Origin: Acidobacteriota bacterium
GTDB lineage: Bacteria; Acidobacteriota; Blastocatellia; Pyrinomonadales; Pyrinomonadaceae
Direction of reading: 5' to 3'
DNA: 40,495 nucleotides
NCBI GenBank assembly: GCA_003223975.1
Contig: QHXS01000046.1
Span: forward strand, 1 to 40,495
Shown: piece by piece, positions 32,859 to 40,495 of the stretch
Layout of the letters: each line of letters starts with the position of its first letter
Position numbering within the stretch: position 1 is the first letter of the stretch
Translations under genes and position numbers: made by a program
Notes under the pieces: generated by a model
The model's input: only the letters and a program-made list of their open reading frames with translations
The model's database searches: none
Told to the model about the DNA's origin: nothing

Positions 32859-34178
32859 GTGCAAATTAAAAACGACATCGACCGGCGACGGTTTCTTTCT
32901 TCGATCGGCAAAGGCGTTGGGCTTGCCGCTCTTTCGTCGGCGACGATCGCTTCGCTGTTCAAGGACGTTGTTGCTGCCGGCAAAGCGATCGACCACCTTT
33001 CACCTCTCGACGCCGCACTCGATGAAGATTATTGGGCGACCATCCAACAGGCTTTTTCGGTAACGCGCGGCATCATCAACCTCAACAACGGCGGTGTAAG
33101 CCCCAGCCCGAGGATAGTAACTGAAGCTTTCGTTCGTTACACATGGCAGCAGGAAGACGCAACGGCGTACACGATGTGGCAGATACTTGAGCCGCAGTCT
33201 GAGACGATCCGCACCGGACTTGCCGAAGTTTTCGGCTGCTCGCCCGAAGAGATCGCGATCACGCGAAACGCTTCTGAGTCGCTCGAAATTCTCCTGATGG
33301 GAATGGATTTCAAATCCGGAGACGAGATCCTTACGACGACACAAGACTATCCTCGAATGTTGACGACGCTTCGCCAACGCGAATTGCGCGAAGGCTTGAA
33401 GCTGAATCTGATCAAGATCCCGATCGCCCCGAACAACGTTGATGACATCGCGGCAGCGTTCGAGCGAGCTGTAACGCCAAAAACAAAACTCATCCTGGTC
33501 TCGCATCAGATAAATCTTACCGGCCAGATATTGCCTGTTAGAAAGGTCTGCGAGATGGCGCGGTCGAAAGGCATCGAGTCGATCGTGGACGGCGCGCACG
33601 CATTTGCCCAATTCGATTTCAAGCGCGACGACCTTCAGTGTGATTACTACGGCACGTCTCTGCACAAATGGATCTATGCACCGAAAGGTACCGGAATGCT
33701 TTATGTACGCAAAGAAAAGATCCCTAAGGTCTGGGCGTTGATGGCGTCCGAAGGCCAGAACAAAAACGACATTCGAAAGTATGAAGAGATCGGCACGCAT
33801 TCTGCGGCGATGCGGTTGGCGATCGGAGAAGCGATCCTGTTTCACAATGCCATCGGCGGCAAGCGAAAGGAAGAGCGCCTGCGATATTTGTCGCGATATT
33901 GGATGAACAATCTGAAGTCGATTCCGAAGGTCGGCTTCAACACCTCGTTCGACCCGAAGCAGTCGTGCGCGATCGCAAATTTCAAGGTCGAGGGCGTCGA
34001 TCCCGTGCAACTGGGAAGCCATCTAATGGCGAAACATAAGATATTTACGACACCGATCGTGCACGACGAATTCACCGGTATTCGCATCACGCCAAACGTC
34101 TACACCACACTTTGGGAGCTTGACCGTTTCTGCAACGTCGTTGCCGATGTCGCCCGGCAAGGGTTGCCGAAGGCCTAG
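32859..34178 (+). CDS. Tat-exported class V aminotransferase-like protein
   Basis: This 439-residue protein starts at GTG 32859 after GGAGG. It begins with a likely Tat signal, RRRFLSSIGKGVGLAALSSA (9-28), a twin-arginine followed by a hydrophobic segment. The PLP-dependent fold follows, with GIINLNNGGVSPSP (71-84), ITRNASESLE (134-143), VDGAHAFAQFDF (243-254) with the cofactor Asp, and the Schiff-base Lys270 in TSLHKWIYAPKGTG (266-279). It belongs to the aminotransferase class V/isopenicillin-N-epimerase-like group; the substrate is unknown. Export of a PLP enzyme is unusual but known for this group in several phyla. It lies inside the glycine cleavage operon between gcvPA and gcvPB. Confidence 0.85.
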   Translation: MQIKNDIDRRRFLSSIGKGVGLAALSSATIASLFKDVVAAGKAIDHLSPLDAALDEDYWATIQQAFSVTRGIINLNNGGVSPSPRIVTEAFVRYTWQQEDATAYTMWQILEPQSETIRTGLAEVFGCSPEEIAITRNASESLEILLMGMDFKSGDEILTTTQDYPRMLTTLRQRELREGLKLNLIKIPIAPNNVDDIAAAFERAVTPKTKLILVSHQINLTGQILPVRKVCEMARSKGIESIVDGAHAFAQFDFKRDDLQCDYYGTSLHKWIYAPKGTGMLYVRKEKIPKVWALMASEGQNKNDIRKYEEIGTHSAAMRLAIGEAILFHNAIGGKRKEERLRYLSRYWMNNLKSIPKVGFNTSFDPKQSCAIANFKVEGVDPVQLGSHLMAKHKIFTTPIVHDEFTGIRITPNVYTTLWELDRFCNVVADVARQGLPKA

Positions 34179-34196
34179 TGAAATTTATTTCGAAGA

Positions 34197-34240
34197 TAAT
34201 TGGTAATTAGTAATTACTAATTAATATTCCGAAAATATTT
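34197..34240. repeat. Tandem TAATTNN heptads forming a 20-base perfect palindrome
   Basis: Four heptads run without a break: TAATTGG, TAATTAG, TAATTAC, TAATTAA (34197-34224). The middle two with the start of the fourth form a perfect 20-base palindrome at 34204-34223, and AATATT-ccg-AAAATATT (34223-34239) follows. The element sits in the spacer between the aminotransferase gene and gcvPB, which is the same context and architecture as the other repeat spacers in this window. Confidence 0.8.
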
Positions 34241-34257
34241 TGAGTTAAGAAAATTAC

Positions 34258-35781
34258 ATGAGCATCAAAAAAGTCACGCAGCATCCCACGCAGAACGAAG
34301 CTTTGATCTTCGAGCGTTCGCAATCCGGCCGCATCGGTTACCGCCTGCCGAAGCTTGACGTCGAACCTTCGAATATCGACGAGATCATCCCGGCGGAATT
34401 AAGACGCGATGATGATCTCGACGGTGTTCCCGAGGTCAGCGAGGTCGACGTCGTTCGTCACTTCACACGGATGTCGACGTGGAATTACTCGATCGATCTC
34501 GGGATGTACCCGCTCGGTTCCTGCACGATGAAGTACAACTCCCGGCTAAACGAAAAGGTCGCGCGAATCGCCGGATTTGCAAACCTTCATCCGCTTGCGC
34601 CAGAAGAAGAATCGCAGGGCGCGCTGGAGCTTATCTACGAGCTTCAGGAAGATCTCGCGGAGATCACTGGCTTGCCGGGCGTTTCTCTTCAGCCCGCAGC
34701 AGGAGCTGCAGGCGAAATGACCGGCGTTATGCTGATCCGTGCGTTTCTCGACAAACGCGAAGGCGAAGCCTCGAAGGAACGCCGTGTAATGTTGATTCCC
34801 GATTCGGCACACGGCACCAATCCTGCTTCAGCGGCCTTAGCGGGATTTACGGTCAAGACGATCAGATCTACCGCCGAGGGCCTCACAGACCTCGAACATC
34901 TGCGCGAACTGTGCGATCACGGCGGAGTTGCAGGGTTGATGCTTACCAATCCGAATACGGTTGGAATTTTTGAAAAGAACATTCGGGAGATCTGCAAAAT
35001 TATTCATCAGGCCGGCGGCCTAGTTTACATGGACGGGGCAAATATGAACGCGCTGGTTGGCGTTGCGCGCCCGGGCGACATGGGCGTTGATGTCATTCAT
35101 TTGAATTTACATAAAACATTCTCGACCCCTCACGGCGGCGGTGGACCGGGCTGCGGTCCATGTTTGTGTTCGGCCGACTTGGACGAGTTTTTACCGGTGC
35201 CGCGAGTTGAGAAGGTCGGGGACAAATATCGGCTGAATTACGACAGGGCTCACTCCATCGGCCGAGTCAAAGCGTTCTTCGGCAATTTCGGCATGATGGT
35301 CCGCGCTCTCTCCTACATCTACACGCACGGCGCCGAAGGGTTAAAAGAGGCAACGGAAACAGCCGTGTTGAATGCTCGATACGTGTCTGAAAATCTTAAG
35401 GACGTTTACGACAAGCCATACGAATCAGACTGTATGCACGAGGCGATCTTTTCGCACAAAAATCAGTCTAAGAAGGGCGTAGTCACGCTCGATATTGCCA
35501 AGCGGTTGATCGATTACGGCTTTCATCCGCCGACGGTCTATTTCCCGCTTGTTGTTGAAGGCGCGATGTTGATCGAACCAACGGAGTCCGTCGGCCGTGC
35601 CGATCTCGATGCTTTCATCGATGCGATGAGAGACATCGATCGCGAAGCGAGCGATAATCCGCAATTGGTGGTGGACGCGCCGCATACAACCCGCATCGGC
35701 CGTCTTGATGAGGCGACCGCGGCACGAAAACCGGTACTTCGCTGGAAACGGGACATGGAATCAACAGCGAAAGCTGCCTAG
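34258..35781 (+). CDS. gcvPB: Glycine dehydrogenase (decarboxylating) subunit 2
   Basis: This 507-residue protein is the C-terminal half-type P protein and carries the PLP site: Lys286 in HLNLHKTFSTPHGGGGPGCG (281-300). Also visible are YPLGSCTMKYN (84-94), LQPAAGAAGE (144-153), DSAHGTNPASA (182-192) and VYMDGANMNA (256-265). It decarboxylates glycine and passes the aminomethyl group to lipoyl-GcvH; it pairs with GcvPA. ATG 34258 follows the heptad-repeat spacer with no clear Shine-Dalgarno. It is the last glycine cleavage gene in the window; the lipoamide dehydrogenase is not here. Confidence 0.96.
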   Translation: MSIKKVTQHPTQNEALIFERSQSGRIGYRLPKLDVEPSNIDEIIPAELRRDDDLDGVPEVSEVDVVRHFTRMSTWNYSIDLGMYPLGSCTMKYNSRLNEKVARIAGFANLHPLAPEEESQGALELIYELQEDLAEITGLPGVSLQPAAGAAGEMTGVMLIRAFLDKREGEASKERRVMLIPDSAHGTNPASAALAGFTVKTIRSTAEGLTDLEHLRELCDHGGVAGLMLTNPNTVGIFEKNIREICKIIHQAGGLVYMDGANMNALVGVARPGDMGVDVIHLNLHKTFSTPHGGGGPGCGPCLCSADLDEFLPVPRVEKVGDKYRLNYDRAHSIGRVKAFFGNFGMMVRALSYIYTHGAEGLKEATETAVLNARYVSENLKDVYDKPYESDCMHEAIFSHKNQSKKGVVTLDIAKRLIDYGFHPPTVYFPLVVEGAMLIEPTESVGRADLDAFIDAMRDIDREASDNPQLVVDAPHTTRIGRLDEATAARKPVLRWKRDMESTAKAA

Positions 35782-35797
35782 GCGTTATATCAGCTCG

Positions 35798-36379
35798 GTG
35801 AGAATTGCATCGAAGATCATCAGGTACGTCTGCCTGGCCGCTTGGCTCAGCTTCATCGTCGGAGGCATCTCGTTCTATTTGATCAGCCCGTCTTCGTTTA
35901 CCGCTGAAAACATCGCAGTTTTTCTAACGAGATTTCACGGCCCGATCTGGATTCTCTATCTTTTGCTATCGGTGATGCGTGGATTCACGCTTTTGCCCAG
36001 CACTCCGCTTGTGCTCGCCGGCACGATACTTTATCCGCAGCAACCGTTTCTGGTCCTTGCGATCTCATTGATCGGCATCGTGATCTCGTCGAGCATGATC
36101 TATTGGTTTTCAGACCTGCTCGGGTTCGACGAGTATTTCGAATCAAAAAAGCCGCATCATGTAGGACGGATCAGGACGAAATTGGAACATCCGCTCGGAC
36201 TCGGTTTCGTTTCACTGTGGGCATTTTTTCCGCTCGTTCCCACCGACGCGGTTTGTTATGTTGCAGGCTCGATCCGCATGCACTTTGCGAAATTTATTAC
36301 CGCGGTCTTCATTGGTGAGCTAATTCTCTGCAGCATTTACGTTTTCGCCGGCGGGCGGATCCTCAACGTGTTCAATTAG
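35798..36379 (+). CDS. VTT/DedA-like (TVP38/TMEM64-type) membrane protein
   Basis: This 193-residue membrane protein starts at GTG 35798 by the best fit. It has several hydrophobic helices and the VTT-domain core: TLLPSTPLVLAGTILYP, then a re-entrant-type FVSLWAFFPLVPTDAVCYVAG, and FITAVFIGELILCSIYVFAGG. Proteins of this group are implicated in lipid scrambling or transport, or membrane homeostasis. It lies 16 bases after gcvPB and may be co-transcribed with it, but a functional link to glycine cleavage is not evident. The start is uncertain because no good ribosome-binding site is present. Confidence 0.75.
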   Translation: MRIASKIIRYVCLAAWLSFIVGGISFYLISPSSFTAENIAVFLTRFHGPIWILYLLLSVMRGFTLLPSTPLVLAGTILYPQQPFLVLAISLIGIVISSSMIYWFSDLLGFDEYFESKKPHHVGRIRTKLEHPLGLGFVSLWAFFPLVPTDAVCYVAGSIRMHFAKFITAVFIGELILCSIYVFAGGRILNVFN

Positions 36380-36381
36380 CC

Positions 36382-36409
36382 TTGACTTTCCGGTCGTTTC
36401 GATTAAATT
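36382..36409 (+). promoter_or_regulatory. Candidate promoter of the SRPBCC gene
   Basis: TTGACT (36382-36387) and TAAATT (36404-36409) are separated by 16 bases. They lie about 35 bases upstream of the start at 36443, where GAGG precedes the ATG. The promoter begins just past the stop of the VTT gene. Confidence 0.5.
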
Positions 36410-36442
36410 AATCACACACAAGCGGAAAAACCGAGGTTTGAG

Positions 36443-36991
36443 ATGATAAAAAAGATACTTATCGCCGTTGTTCTTTTCGCGTTCGTCATGATCATCGGGA
36501 TCGCCGTCGCGGCTTATGTGTCGCCCACCGATTTCAAGGTCGAACGAAGCATCGCCGTTAACAAACCCAAGGCTGACGTTTTCAATTACATCAAATACTT
36601 GAAAAACCAGAACGAATGGGGCCCGTGGTACAAAAAAGACTCGAATATGACGCTCGGCTCGCGCGGGACCGATGGCACAGTCGGTTATGTCGCCACTTGG
36701 GATAGTAAAAGTGACGACGTCGGTGCCGGTGAACAGGAGATCAAGAAGATCACGGAAGGCGATCGTCTCGACACCGAACTCCGGTTTTCGCGGCCGTTCG
36801 AATCTAAAAGCGATGCCTACATGATCACAGAGGCGGTTGGCGGGAACCAGACGAACGTGCGTTGGGGATTTTCGGGGTCGATGCCTCGGCCATTGAATTT
36901 AATGATGGTGATGATGGATATGGACAAGGCCGTCGGAAAGGACTTTGAAGACGGACTAAACAACTTGAAGACCATCCTCGAGAAACCGTAA
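36443..36991 (+). CDS. SRPBCC-family (polyketide cyclase/START-like) protein with N-terminal membrane anchor
   Basis: This 182-residue protein has one N-terminal hydrophobic segment (KILIAVVLFAFVMIIGIAVA), then a START-like SRPBCC fold: KVERSIAVNKPKADVFNYIK, EWGPWYKKD, an acidic strand, TNVRWGFSGSMPRPLNLMMV and the closing helix DFEDGLNNLKTIL. Such proteins bind hydrophobic ligands; no particular ligand can be named. GAGG ahead of ATG 36443 gives a usual start. It probably has its own promoter at 36382. Confidence 0.85.
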   Translation: MIKKILIAVVLFAFVMIIGIAVAAYVSPTDFKVERSIAVNKPKADVFNYIKYLKNQNEWGPWYKKDSNMTLGSRGTDGTVGYVATWDSKSDDVGAGEQEIKKITEGDRLDTELRFSRPFESKSDAYMITEAVGGNQTNVRWGFSGSMPRPLNLMMVMMDMDKAVGKDFEDGLNNLKTILEKP

Positions 36992-37033
36992 TTTAGGTTA
37001 CAGAACGTAATTGCCCGCAGATCGAAGATAGTG

Positions 37034-37062
37034 TTGCGCGAAAAGCCGGTTCGGGCTATAAT
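37034..37062 (+). promoter_or_regulatory. Promoter of the BamE-like gene
   Basis: TTGCGC (37034-37039) and a perfect TATAAT (37057-37062) are exactly 17 bases apart. The expected start is about 60 bases upstream of the ATG at 37130, which has its own GGAGG. Confidence 0.6.
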
Positions 37063-37129
37063 CCGCGCGTAAACCCATTCCGCCGCCGATCCCTGATTCG
37101 ACGACGAAATTCTTTTGGAGGCCCATTCG

Positions 37130-37627
37130 ATGTATCTCTTCGGAAGAAATATTCTCGTTACAGTGTCTTTCCTTTTAGTCGCAATTTCCGGTTTGCTGCT
37201 TGTGCCTGCTTCCGCAAGCGGTCAGGCCGTCGCTCAAAACAATGTCGCAGCGGCCGACACCGCCCCAAAATCGGGGCATTGGGCCTACCGCAACATTGCG
37301 ATCGGAATGAAAACCGATGAAGCCCGTAAAGCTCTCGGCAATCCGAAAGACAAAGCAGACGACCAGGACCTTTACATGTTCACTGACGACGAGCTTGCTC
37401 AGATCTATTACGATGCAAGCCACGCCGTTTCCGCGATCTCTATCACATACTATAACGACCTGAAAAAAGCGCCTGCCGCTCGTGACGTGCTTGGTGAAGA
37501 AGCGGCACCAAAACCGGACGGTTCGGTTTTTAAGACGGTACGCTTTGTGAAAGCGGGATACTCGGTTTCATACAGCAAGACCACCGGAAGTTCGCCGAGC
37601 GTAAGCATCACATTCCAGAAGCTTTAA
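37130..37627 (+). CDS. Exported BamE/SmpA-fold-like protein
   Basis: This 165-residue protein starts at ATG 37130 after GGAGG (37117-37121), with a signal peptide (MYLFGRNILVTVSFLLVAIS, ending near SASGQ). The domain has the BamE/SmpA-like pattern IAIGMKTDEARKALGNPKD, then LYMFTDDELAQIYYDA and SAISITYYNDL, a short alpha-alpha-beta-beta-beta module. It lacks a lipobox Cys after the signal, so it is not a typical lipoprotein BamE. It is probably a periplasmic protein of unknown role. The family assignment is tentative. Confidence 0.65.
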   Translation: MYLFGRNILVTVSFLLVAISGLLLVPASASGQAVAQNNVAAADTAPKSGHWAYRNIAIGMKTDEARKALGNPKDKADDQDLYMFTDDELAQIYYDASHAVSAISITYYNDLKKAPAARDVLGEEAAPKPDGSVFKTVRFVKAGYSVSYSKTTGSSPSVSITFQKL

Positions 37628-37719
37628 ATTTCCGCGGTTAGTTTGTCTCGTTGACGCGCTTCGAATAGAATTCATTGCAGAAACGCGTACGAGACAGTTT
37701 TGCGCCCATTTAAGGCCAT

Positions 37720-39366
37720 ATGACAACGATCGGCATCCCCAAAGAAATTCATCCCGGCGAAAAACGAGTTGCCGCGACACCGCAAACGATCCTTAAACTG
37801 CGAAAGCTTGGCTTCGATATTGCAATACAGTCGGGCGCTGGCGACGCTATAAATTCAAGTAATGCCGAGTATCAGGAAGCCGGAGCCGCGATCGTCCACG
37901 ACGCCGCTGAGCTATGGGCCTCGTCGGACCTGATAATGAAAGTGCGTCCGCCGGAAGAAAATGAAGCGGACCTTATTCGCGACGGTGGTTGGTTGGTCGG
38001 TTTCATCTGGCCGGGTCAAAATCGCGACGTCGTCGACCGGCTCGCGAAGAAAAATGCGACCGTTTTTGCAATGGACAGCGTGCCGCGGATCACACGTGCT
38101 CAAAAGATGGACACGCTTTCCGCGATGGCGAACATTGCAGGTTATCGTGCGGTCATCGAAGCCGCCGCTCACTTCCCTCGCTTTTTCACCGGACAGATCA
38201 CCGCAGCAGGCCGCATCGACCCGGCAAAAATGCTGGTGATCGGTGCCGGCGTTGCGGGTTTGTCGGCGATCGGTGCCGCAAAAGGTCTGGGTGCTATCGT
38301 GCGAGCGTTCGATCCGCGTTCGGCGACGAAGGACCAGGTCGCATCGATGGGCGCCGAATTCCTCGAACTAAACCTCAAAGAAGAAGGTGAGGGCAAAGGC
38401 GGTTATGCAAAAGAGATGTCGGACGACTTCCTCAAAGCCGAGATGGCGCTGTTCGCCCAACAGGCGATGCAGGTCGATATCATCGTCACGACCGCGTTGA
38501 TACCTGGTAAGCCTGCGCCGAAACTGATCACGAAAGGCATGGTCGAATCGATGAAACCCGGCTCCGTTATCGTCGATCTCGCCGCGGAACAAGGCGGCAA
38601 CTGCGCGCTCACCGAACCCGGACATGTCGTCCATCACAAAGGCGTGACGATCATCGGGTATACAGATTTGCCGTCAAGAATGGCATCGATGTCGAGCCAA
38701 CTCTACGGTGCGACCGTTACAGCGTTGCTCGAAGAATTGATTGACAAAGGCGATGTGAGCTCACAGGCAGAAACACGACCGATAGGGAGTGTGTCCGCTG
38801 AGGTTGAAACGGCGTCCCCCAAACTGAAAGTAGACCTCGACGACGAGGTCGTACGCGGTGCGATAGTCCTTCACGAAGGAAAAATGCTCTGGCCCGCTCC
38901 GGCTAAAGAACTGCCTCCGCCGCCCGAACCTGGCGTTCCGACAAAAAGCTCTGCATCAGTTGCTGCCGCCAAACCTGCTGCCGGCCATGGCCACGGCGAA
39001 GGCACCGGCGTGAATCCGTGGCTGCTTGCGGTCGCTGCATTAGTAATGGTCGGCCTCGCATTTGTAATTCCCCCAAAAGCTGAGAGCGCCGGCGGCGACT
39101 TTCTCGGTCACCTCACGGTTTTCATCCTCGCGATATTTATCGGTTTTCAGGTCGTCTGGAATGTAAAACCTGCATTGCATACACCTTTGATGTCCGTTAC
39201 CAACGCCATCAGCGGCATTATTCTCGTCGGCGGAATGCTTCAGCTTGGAACGTCGTCCCTGAGTCTTACCGTGGTTCTTGGGGCGATCGCCGTCCTGATC
39301 GCCGCGATAAACATCGCCGGCGGATTTTTGGTAACGAACCGGATGCTTTCGATGTTTCGGAAATAG
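37720..39366 (+). CDS. pntA: NAD(P) transhydrogenase subunit alpha
   Basis: This 548-residue protein has the alanine dehydrogenase/transhydrogenase domain I at the N-terminus: TTIGIPKEIHPGEKRVAATP, SVPRITRAQ (120-128), NIAGYRAV and the NAD motif GAGVAGLSAIGAAKGLGA (175-192). A His/Gly-rich linker with HGHGEG precedes four C-terminal membrane helices (about 430-548, starting NPWLLAVAALVMVGLAF). PntAB uses the proton gradient to make NADPH from NADH. The domain order (domain I plus membrane part in one chain) is the E. coli-type PntA. It is followed by a toxin-antitoxin pair and then pntB. Confidence 0.96.
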   Translation: MTTIGIPKEIHPGEKRVAATPQTILKLRKLGFDIAIQSGAGDAINSSNAEYQEAGAAIVHDAAELWASSDLIMKVRPPEENEADLIRDGGWLVGFIWPGQNRDVVDRLAKKNATVFAMDSVPRITRAQKMDTLSAMANIAGYRAVIEAAAHFPRFFTGQITAAGRIDPAKMLVIGAGVAGLSAIGAAKGLGAIVRAFDPRSATKDQVASMGAEFLELNLKEEGEGKGGYAKEMSDDFLKAEMALFAQQAMQVDIIVTTALIPGKPAPKLITKGMVESMKPGSVIVDLAAEQGGNCALTEPGHVVHHKGVTIIGYTDLPSRMASMSSQLYGATVTALLEELIDKGDVSSQAETRPIGSVSAEVETASPKLKVDLDDEVVRGAIVLHEGKMLWPAPAKELPPPPEPGVPTKSSASVAAAKPAAGHGHGEGTGVNPWLLAVAALVMVGLAFVIPPKAESAGGDFLGHLTVFILAIFIGFQVVWNVKPALHTPLMSVTNAISGIILVGGMLQLGTSSLSLTVVLGAIAVLIAAINIAGGFLVTNRMLSMFRK

Positions 39367-39395
39367 AGACCCGAACGCTAGGTTACAATTGAGGT

Positions 39396-39626
39396 ATGAA
39401 TAACGGAAGCCACAATTTGGTAGAGATCGACCCTGAAAAGCTCGGGGGAACCCCAGTATTTCGCGGAACGCGCGTGCCGATCCAAAATCTTTTTGATTGC
39501 CTGGAAACTGGTGAATCGATCGACGATTTTCTCCGACAATTTCCGACTGTCGATCGTGAGCAGGTAATGGCCGTACTAGAAGAATCTAAAGAGCAGCTTT
39601 TGGTCGGTTATGAAATTGCTGCTTGA
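39396..39626 (+). CDS. DUF433-family antitoxin
   Basis: This 76-residue protein has the DUF433 signature: LVEIDPEKLGGTPVFRGTRV, then PIQNLFDCLETGESIDDFLR and a C-terminal helix with VLEESKEQL. DUF433 proteins are small helix-turn-helix antitoxins that usually partner a DUF5615 PIN-like toxin. The start lies 30 bases after pntA; a -10-like TACAAT lies 6 bases before the ATG but no clear -35 is present, so transcription from the pnt operon is likely. The 3' end overlaps the toxin gene by 17 bases. Confidence 0.88.
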   Translation: MNNGSHNLVEIDPEKLGGTPVFRGTRVPIQNLFDCLETGESIDDFLRQFPTVDREQVMAVLEESKEQLLVGYEIAA

Positions 39627-39930
39627 CGAGTGCGTCACCAACGACCTCATTGTCGACTTTATCGGGCGCGATGTATCGACAATTGACGATGCAGGCTTTA
39701 AGGGACTAAAGAACGGAAAACTACTTGAGGCTGCTTCGGTCCATTTTGACGTTTTGGTGACAGTCGACCAAAATTTGCAGTTTCAGCAAAACATTAAGAA
39801 CTTTGATATAGCGATCGTGGTTCTCAAAGCTCGCCGCGTCACGCTACCTTTTCTTCGTCCGCTGGTTCCAAGAGCTCTGCAAGCCATCGAGTCTATAAAG
39901 CCAGGAGAGATCATCGTCATAAGCGAATGA
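39610..39930 (+). CDS. DUF5615-family PIN-like toxin
   Basis: This 106-residue protein has the PIN-like DUF5615 pattern: MKLLLDECVTNDLI with acidic residues Asp6/Glu7, STIDDAGFKGLKNGKLLEAA, FDVLVTVDQNLQFQQ (the TxD motif) and RPLVPRALQAI near the end. Related proteins are thought to be RNases kept in check by DUF433 partners. It overlaps the antitoxin gene by 17 bases and its stop overlaps the pntB ATG as ATGA (39927-39930), so toxin, antitoxin and transhydrogenase are coupled in one unit. No direct repeats or transposase scars are seen at the boundaries. Confidence 0.88.
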   Translation: MKLLLDECVTNDLIVDFIGRDVSTIDDAGFKGLKNGKLLEAASVHFDVLVTVDQNLQFQQNIKNFDIAIVVLKARRVTLPFLRPLVPRALQAIESIKPGEIIVISE

Positions 39931-40495
39931 CACAATCCCTTATTACAATCGCCTACATCGCCGCGAGCGCGTTGTTTATTTTGAGCCTCGGCGGCTTGTC
40001 GCAGCAGGAAACGGCGCGGCGCGGAAACCTGTACGGCATTATTGGAATGCTGATCGCGTTGGTCGCTACAGGCGCTGCTATGAGCGTGGGCGGGTTGCCG
40101 ATTCTGGCGGCGGCATTGGTTCCCGGCCTGATTATCGGCGCGATCCTGGCGAGCAGAGTGCAGATGACCTCGATGCCGGAGCTTGTGGCGATCTTGCACA
40201 GCTTTGTTGGCTTGGCGGCAGTGTTAGTTGGCTTCGCCACGTATCTCGGGCCGCACACCAACATGACGGCGGCTGAAAAGAACATACATACCGCTGAGGT
40301 TTTCATCGGTGTGTGCATCGGCTCGGTCACGTTCACGGGTTCGGTGATTGCCTTCTTAAAACTTCGGGGTTCTCTCAGCGGGAAGCCGCTGATGCTGCCC
40401 GCCCGGCACATGATCAACATCATCATGCTGCTGATAACGATCGGCCTCGGAGCGGCGTTCTTTATGTCGCCAAATGAAGCGACCGGACAATGGCC
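39927..40495 (+). CDS. pntB: NAD(P) transhydrogenase subunit beta, 5' part
   Basis: The frame beginning MTQSLITIAYIAASALFILS runs to the end of the window and is cut off at about residue 189. It matches the membrane domain of PntB: GGLSQQETARRGNLYGIIGM, VATGAAMSVGGLPILAAALV, SMPELVAILHSFVGLAAVLV and MLPARHMINIIMLLI. PntB supplies the NADP-binding domain and half of the proton channel, completing PntA. The ATG overlaps the toxin stop as ATGA, so pntB translation is probably coupled to the toxin gene. Confidence 0.93.
   Translation, partial: MTQSLITIAYIAASALFILSLGGLSQQETARRGNLYGIIGMLIALVATGAAMSVGGLPILAAALVPGLIIGAILASRVQMTSMPELVAILHSFVGLAAVLVGFATYLGPHTNMTAAEKNIHTAEVFIGVCIGSVTFTGSVIAFLKLRGSLSGKPLMLPARHMINIIMLLITIGLGAAFFMSPNEATGQW

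Noticed and set aside
33000..34022. 340-codon minus-strand frame opposite the aminotransferase gene
   Set aside because: Arg/Leu-rich antisense shadow; the plus-strand protein has all PLP motifs.
39930..40199. Minus-strand frames opposite pntB
   Set aside because: Antisense shadows; the plus-strand frame from 39927 gives clear PntB sequence to the window end.

Overview
The window is chromosomal core DNA from a Gram-negative-type (diderm) bacterium. It encodes an Omp85-type barrel, a second large barrel protein and many Sec signal peptides, plus one likely Tat signal. My best guess is Acidobacteriota, Blastocatellia/Pyrinomonadaceae-like. This rests on the combination of a separate atpDC pair, split gcvPA/gcvPB, bacillithiol synthesis (bshC), a DUF433/DUF5615 toxin-antitoxin pair, the barrel-PKD-OmpA-like outer membrane protein, and heptad-repeat intergenic hairpins. 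No marker gene was aligned, so this is inference. I see no rRNA, tRNA, CRISPR array, insertion sequence, phage or plasmid gene.

Layout. 1-1.3 kb: Omp85/BamA-like barrel (+). 1.4-1.65 kb: a strong candidate small RNA on the minus strand with its own promoter and terminator, followed by the terminator of atpDC. 1.7-3.8 kb: atpD-atpC (-). 3.8-5.5 kb: a bacterial eRF1-like (baeRF/VLRF1-type) protein with a structured leader, and a doubtful small ORF. 5.5-7.0 kb: phoH, an unlisted 50-residue HicB-like gene and ybeY, each joined by a 4-base start/stop overlap. 7.15-11.4 kb: zwf, a CNNM/CBS/CorC membrane protein, a 1-Cys peroxiredoxin and an orphan biotinyl carrier protein (all +). 11.4-19.1 kb: a minus-strand operon bshC-mutL-APC permease-PIG-L deacetylase, with overlapping stops and starts and a good promoter. 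19.2-24.1 kb: two large exported proteins, an Asp-box (sortilin-like) propeller and a barrel/PKD/OmpA-like protein (-). 24.4-26.5 kb: larE-gdhA (-). 26.6-29.1 kb: a TPR protein and two exported proteins of unknown function (+). 29.2-36.4 kb: the glycine cleavage genes gcvT, gcvH, gcvPA and gcvPB, interspersed with a zinc-ribbon protein, three tiny membrane proteins, a Tat-exported aminotransferase-like protein and a VTT membrane protein. 36.4-37.6 kb: SRPBCC and BamE-like proteins. 37.7-40.5 kb: pntA and the start of pntB, with a complete toxin-antitoxin pair between them.

How the genes fit together. The metabolic core is one-carbon and redox supply: glycine cleavage (NADH and methylene-THF), Zwf and transhydrogenase (NADPH), glutamate dehydrogenase, bacillithiol and peroxiredoxin. 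A second theme is RNA and ribosome quality control (baeRF, PhoH, YbeY). The most notable points are the promoter-to-terminator small RNA next to atpC, small regulatory-type genes stitched by ATGA/GTGA overlaps into housekeeping operons (HicB in phoH-ybeY, DUF433/DUF5615 in pntAB), a duplicated pair of tiny membrane proteins, and a series of operon spacers each filled by a self-complementary heptad or nonamer tandem repeat with a different word in each spacer.
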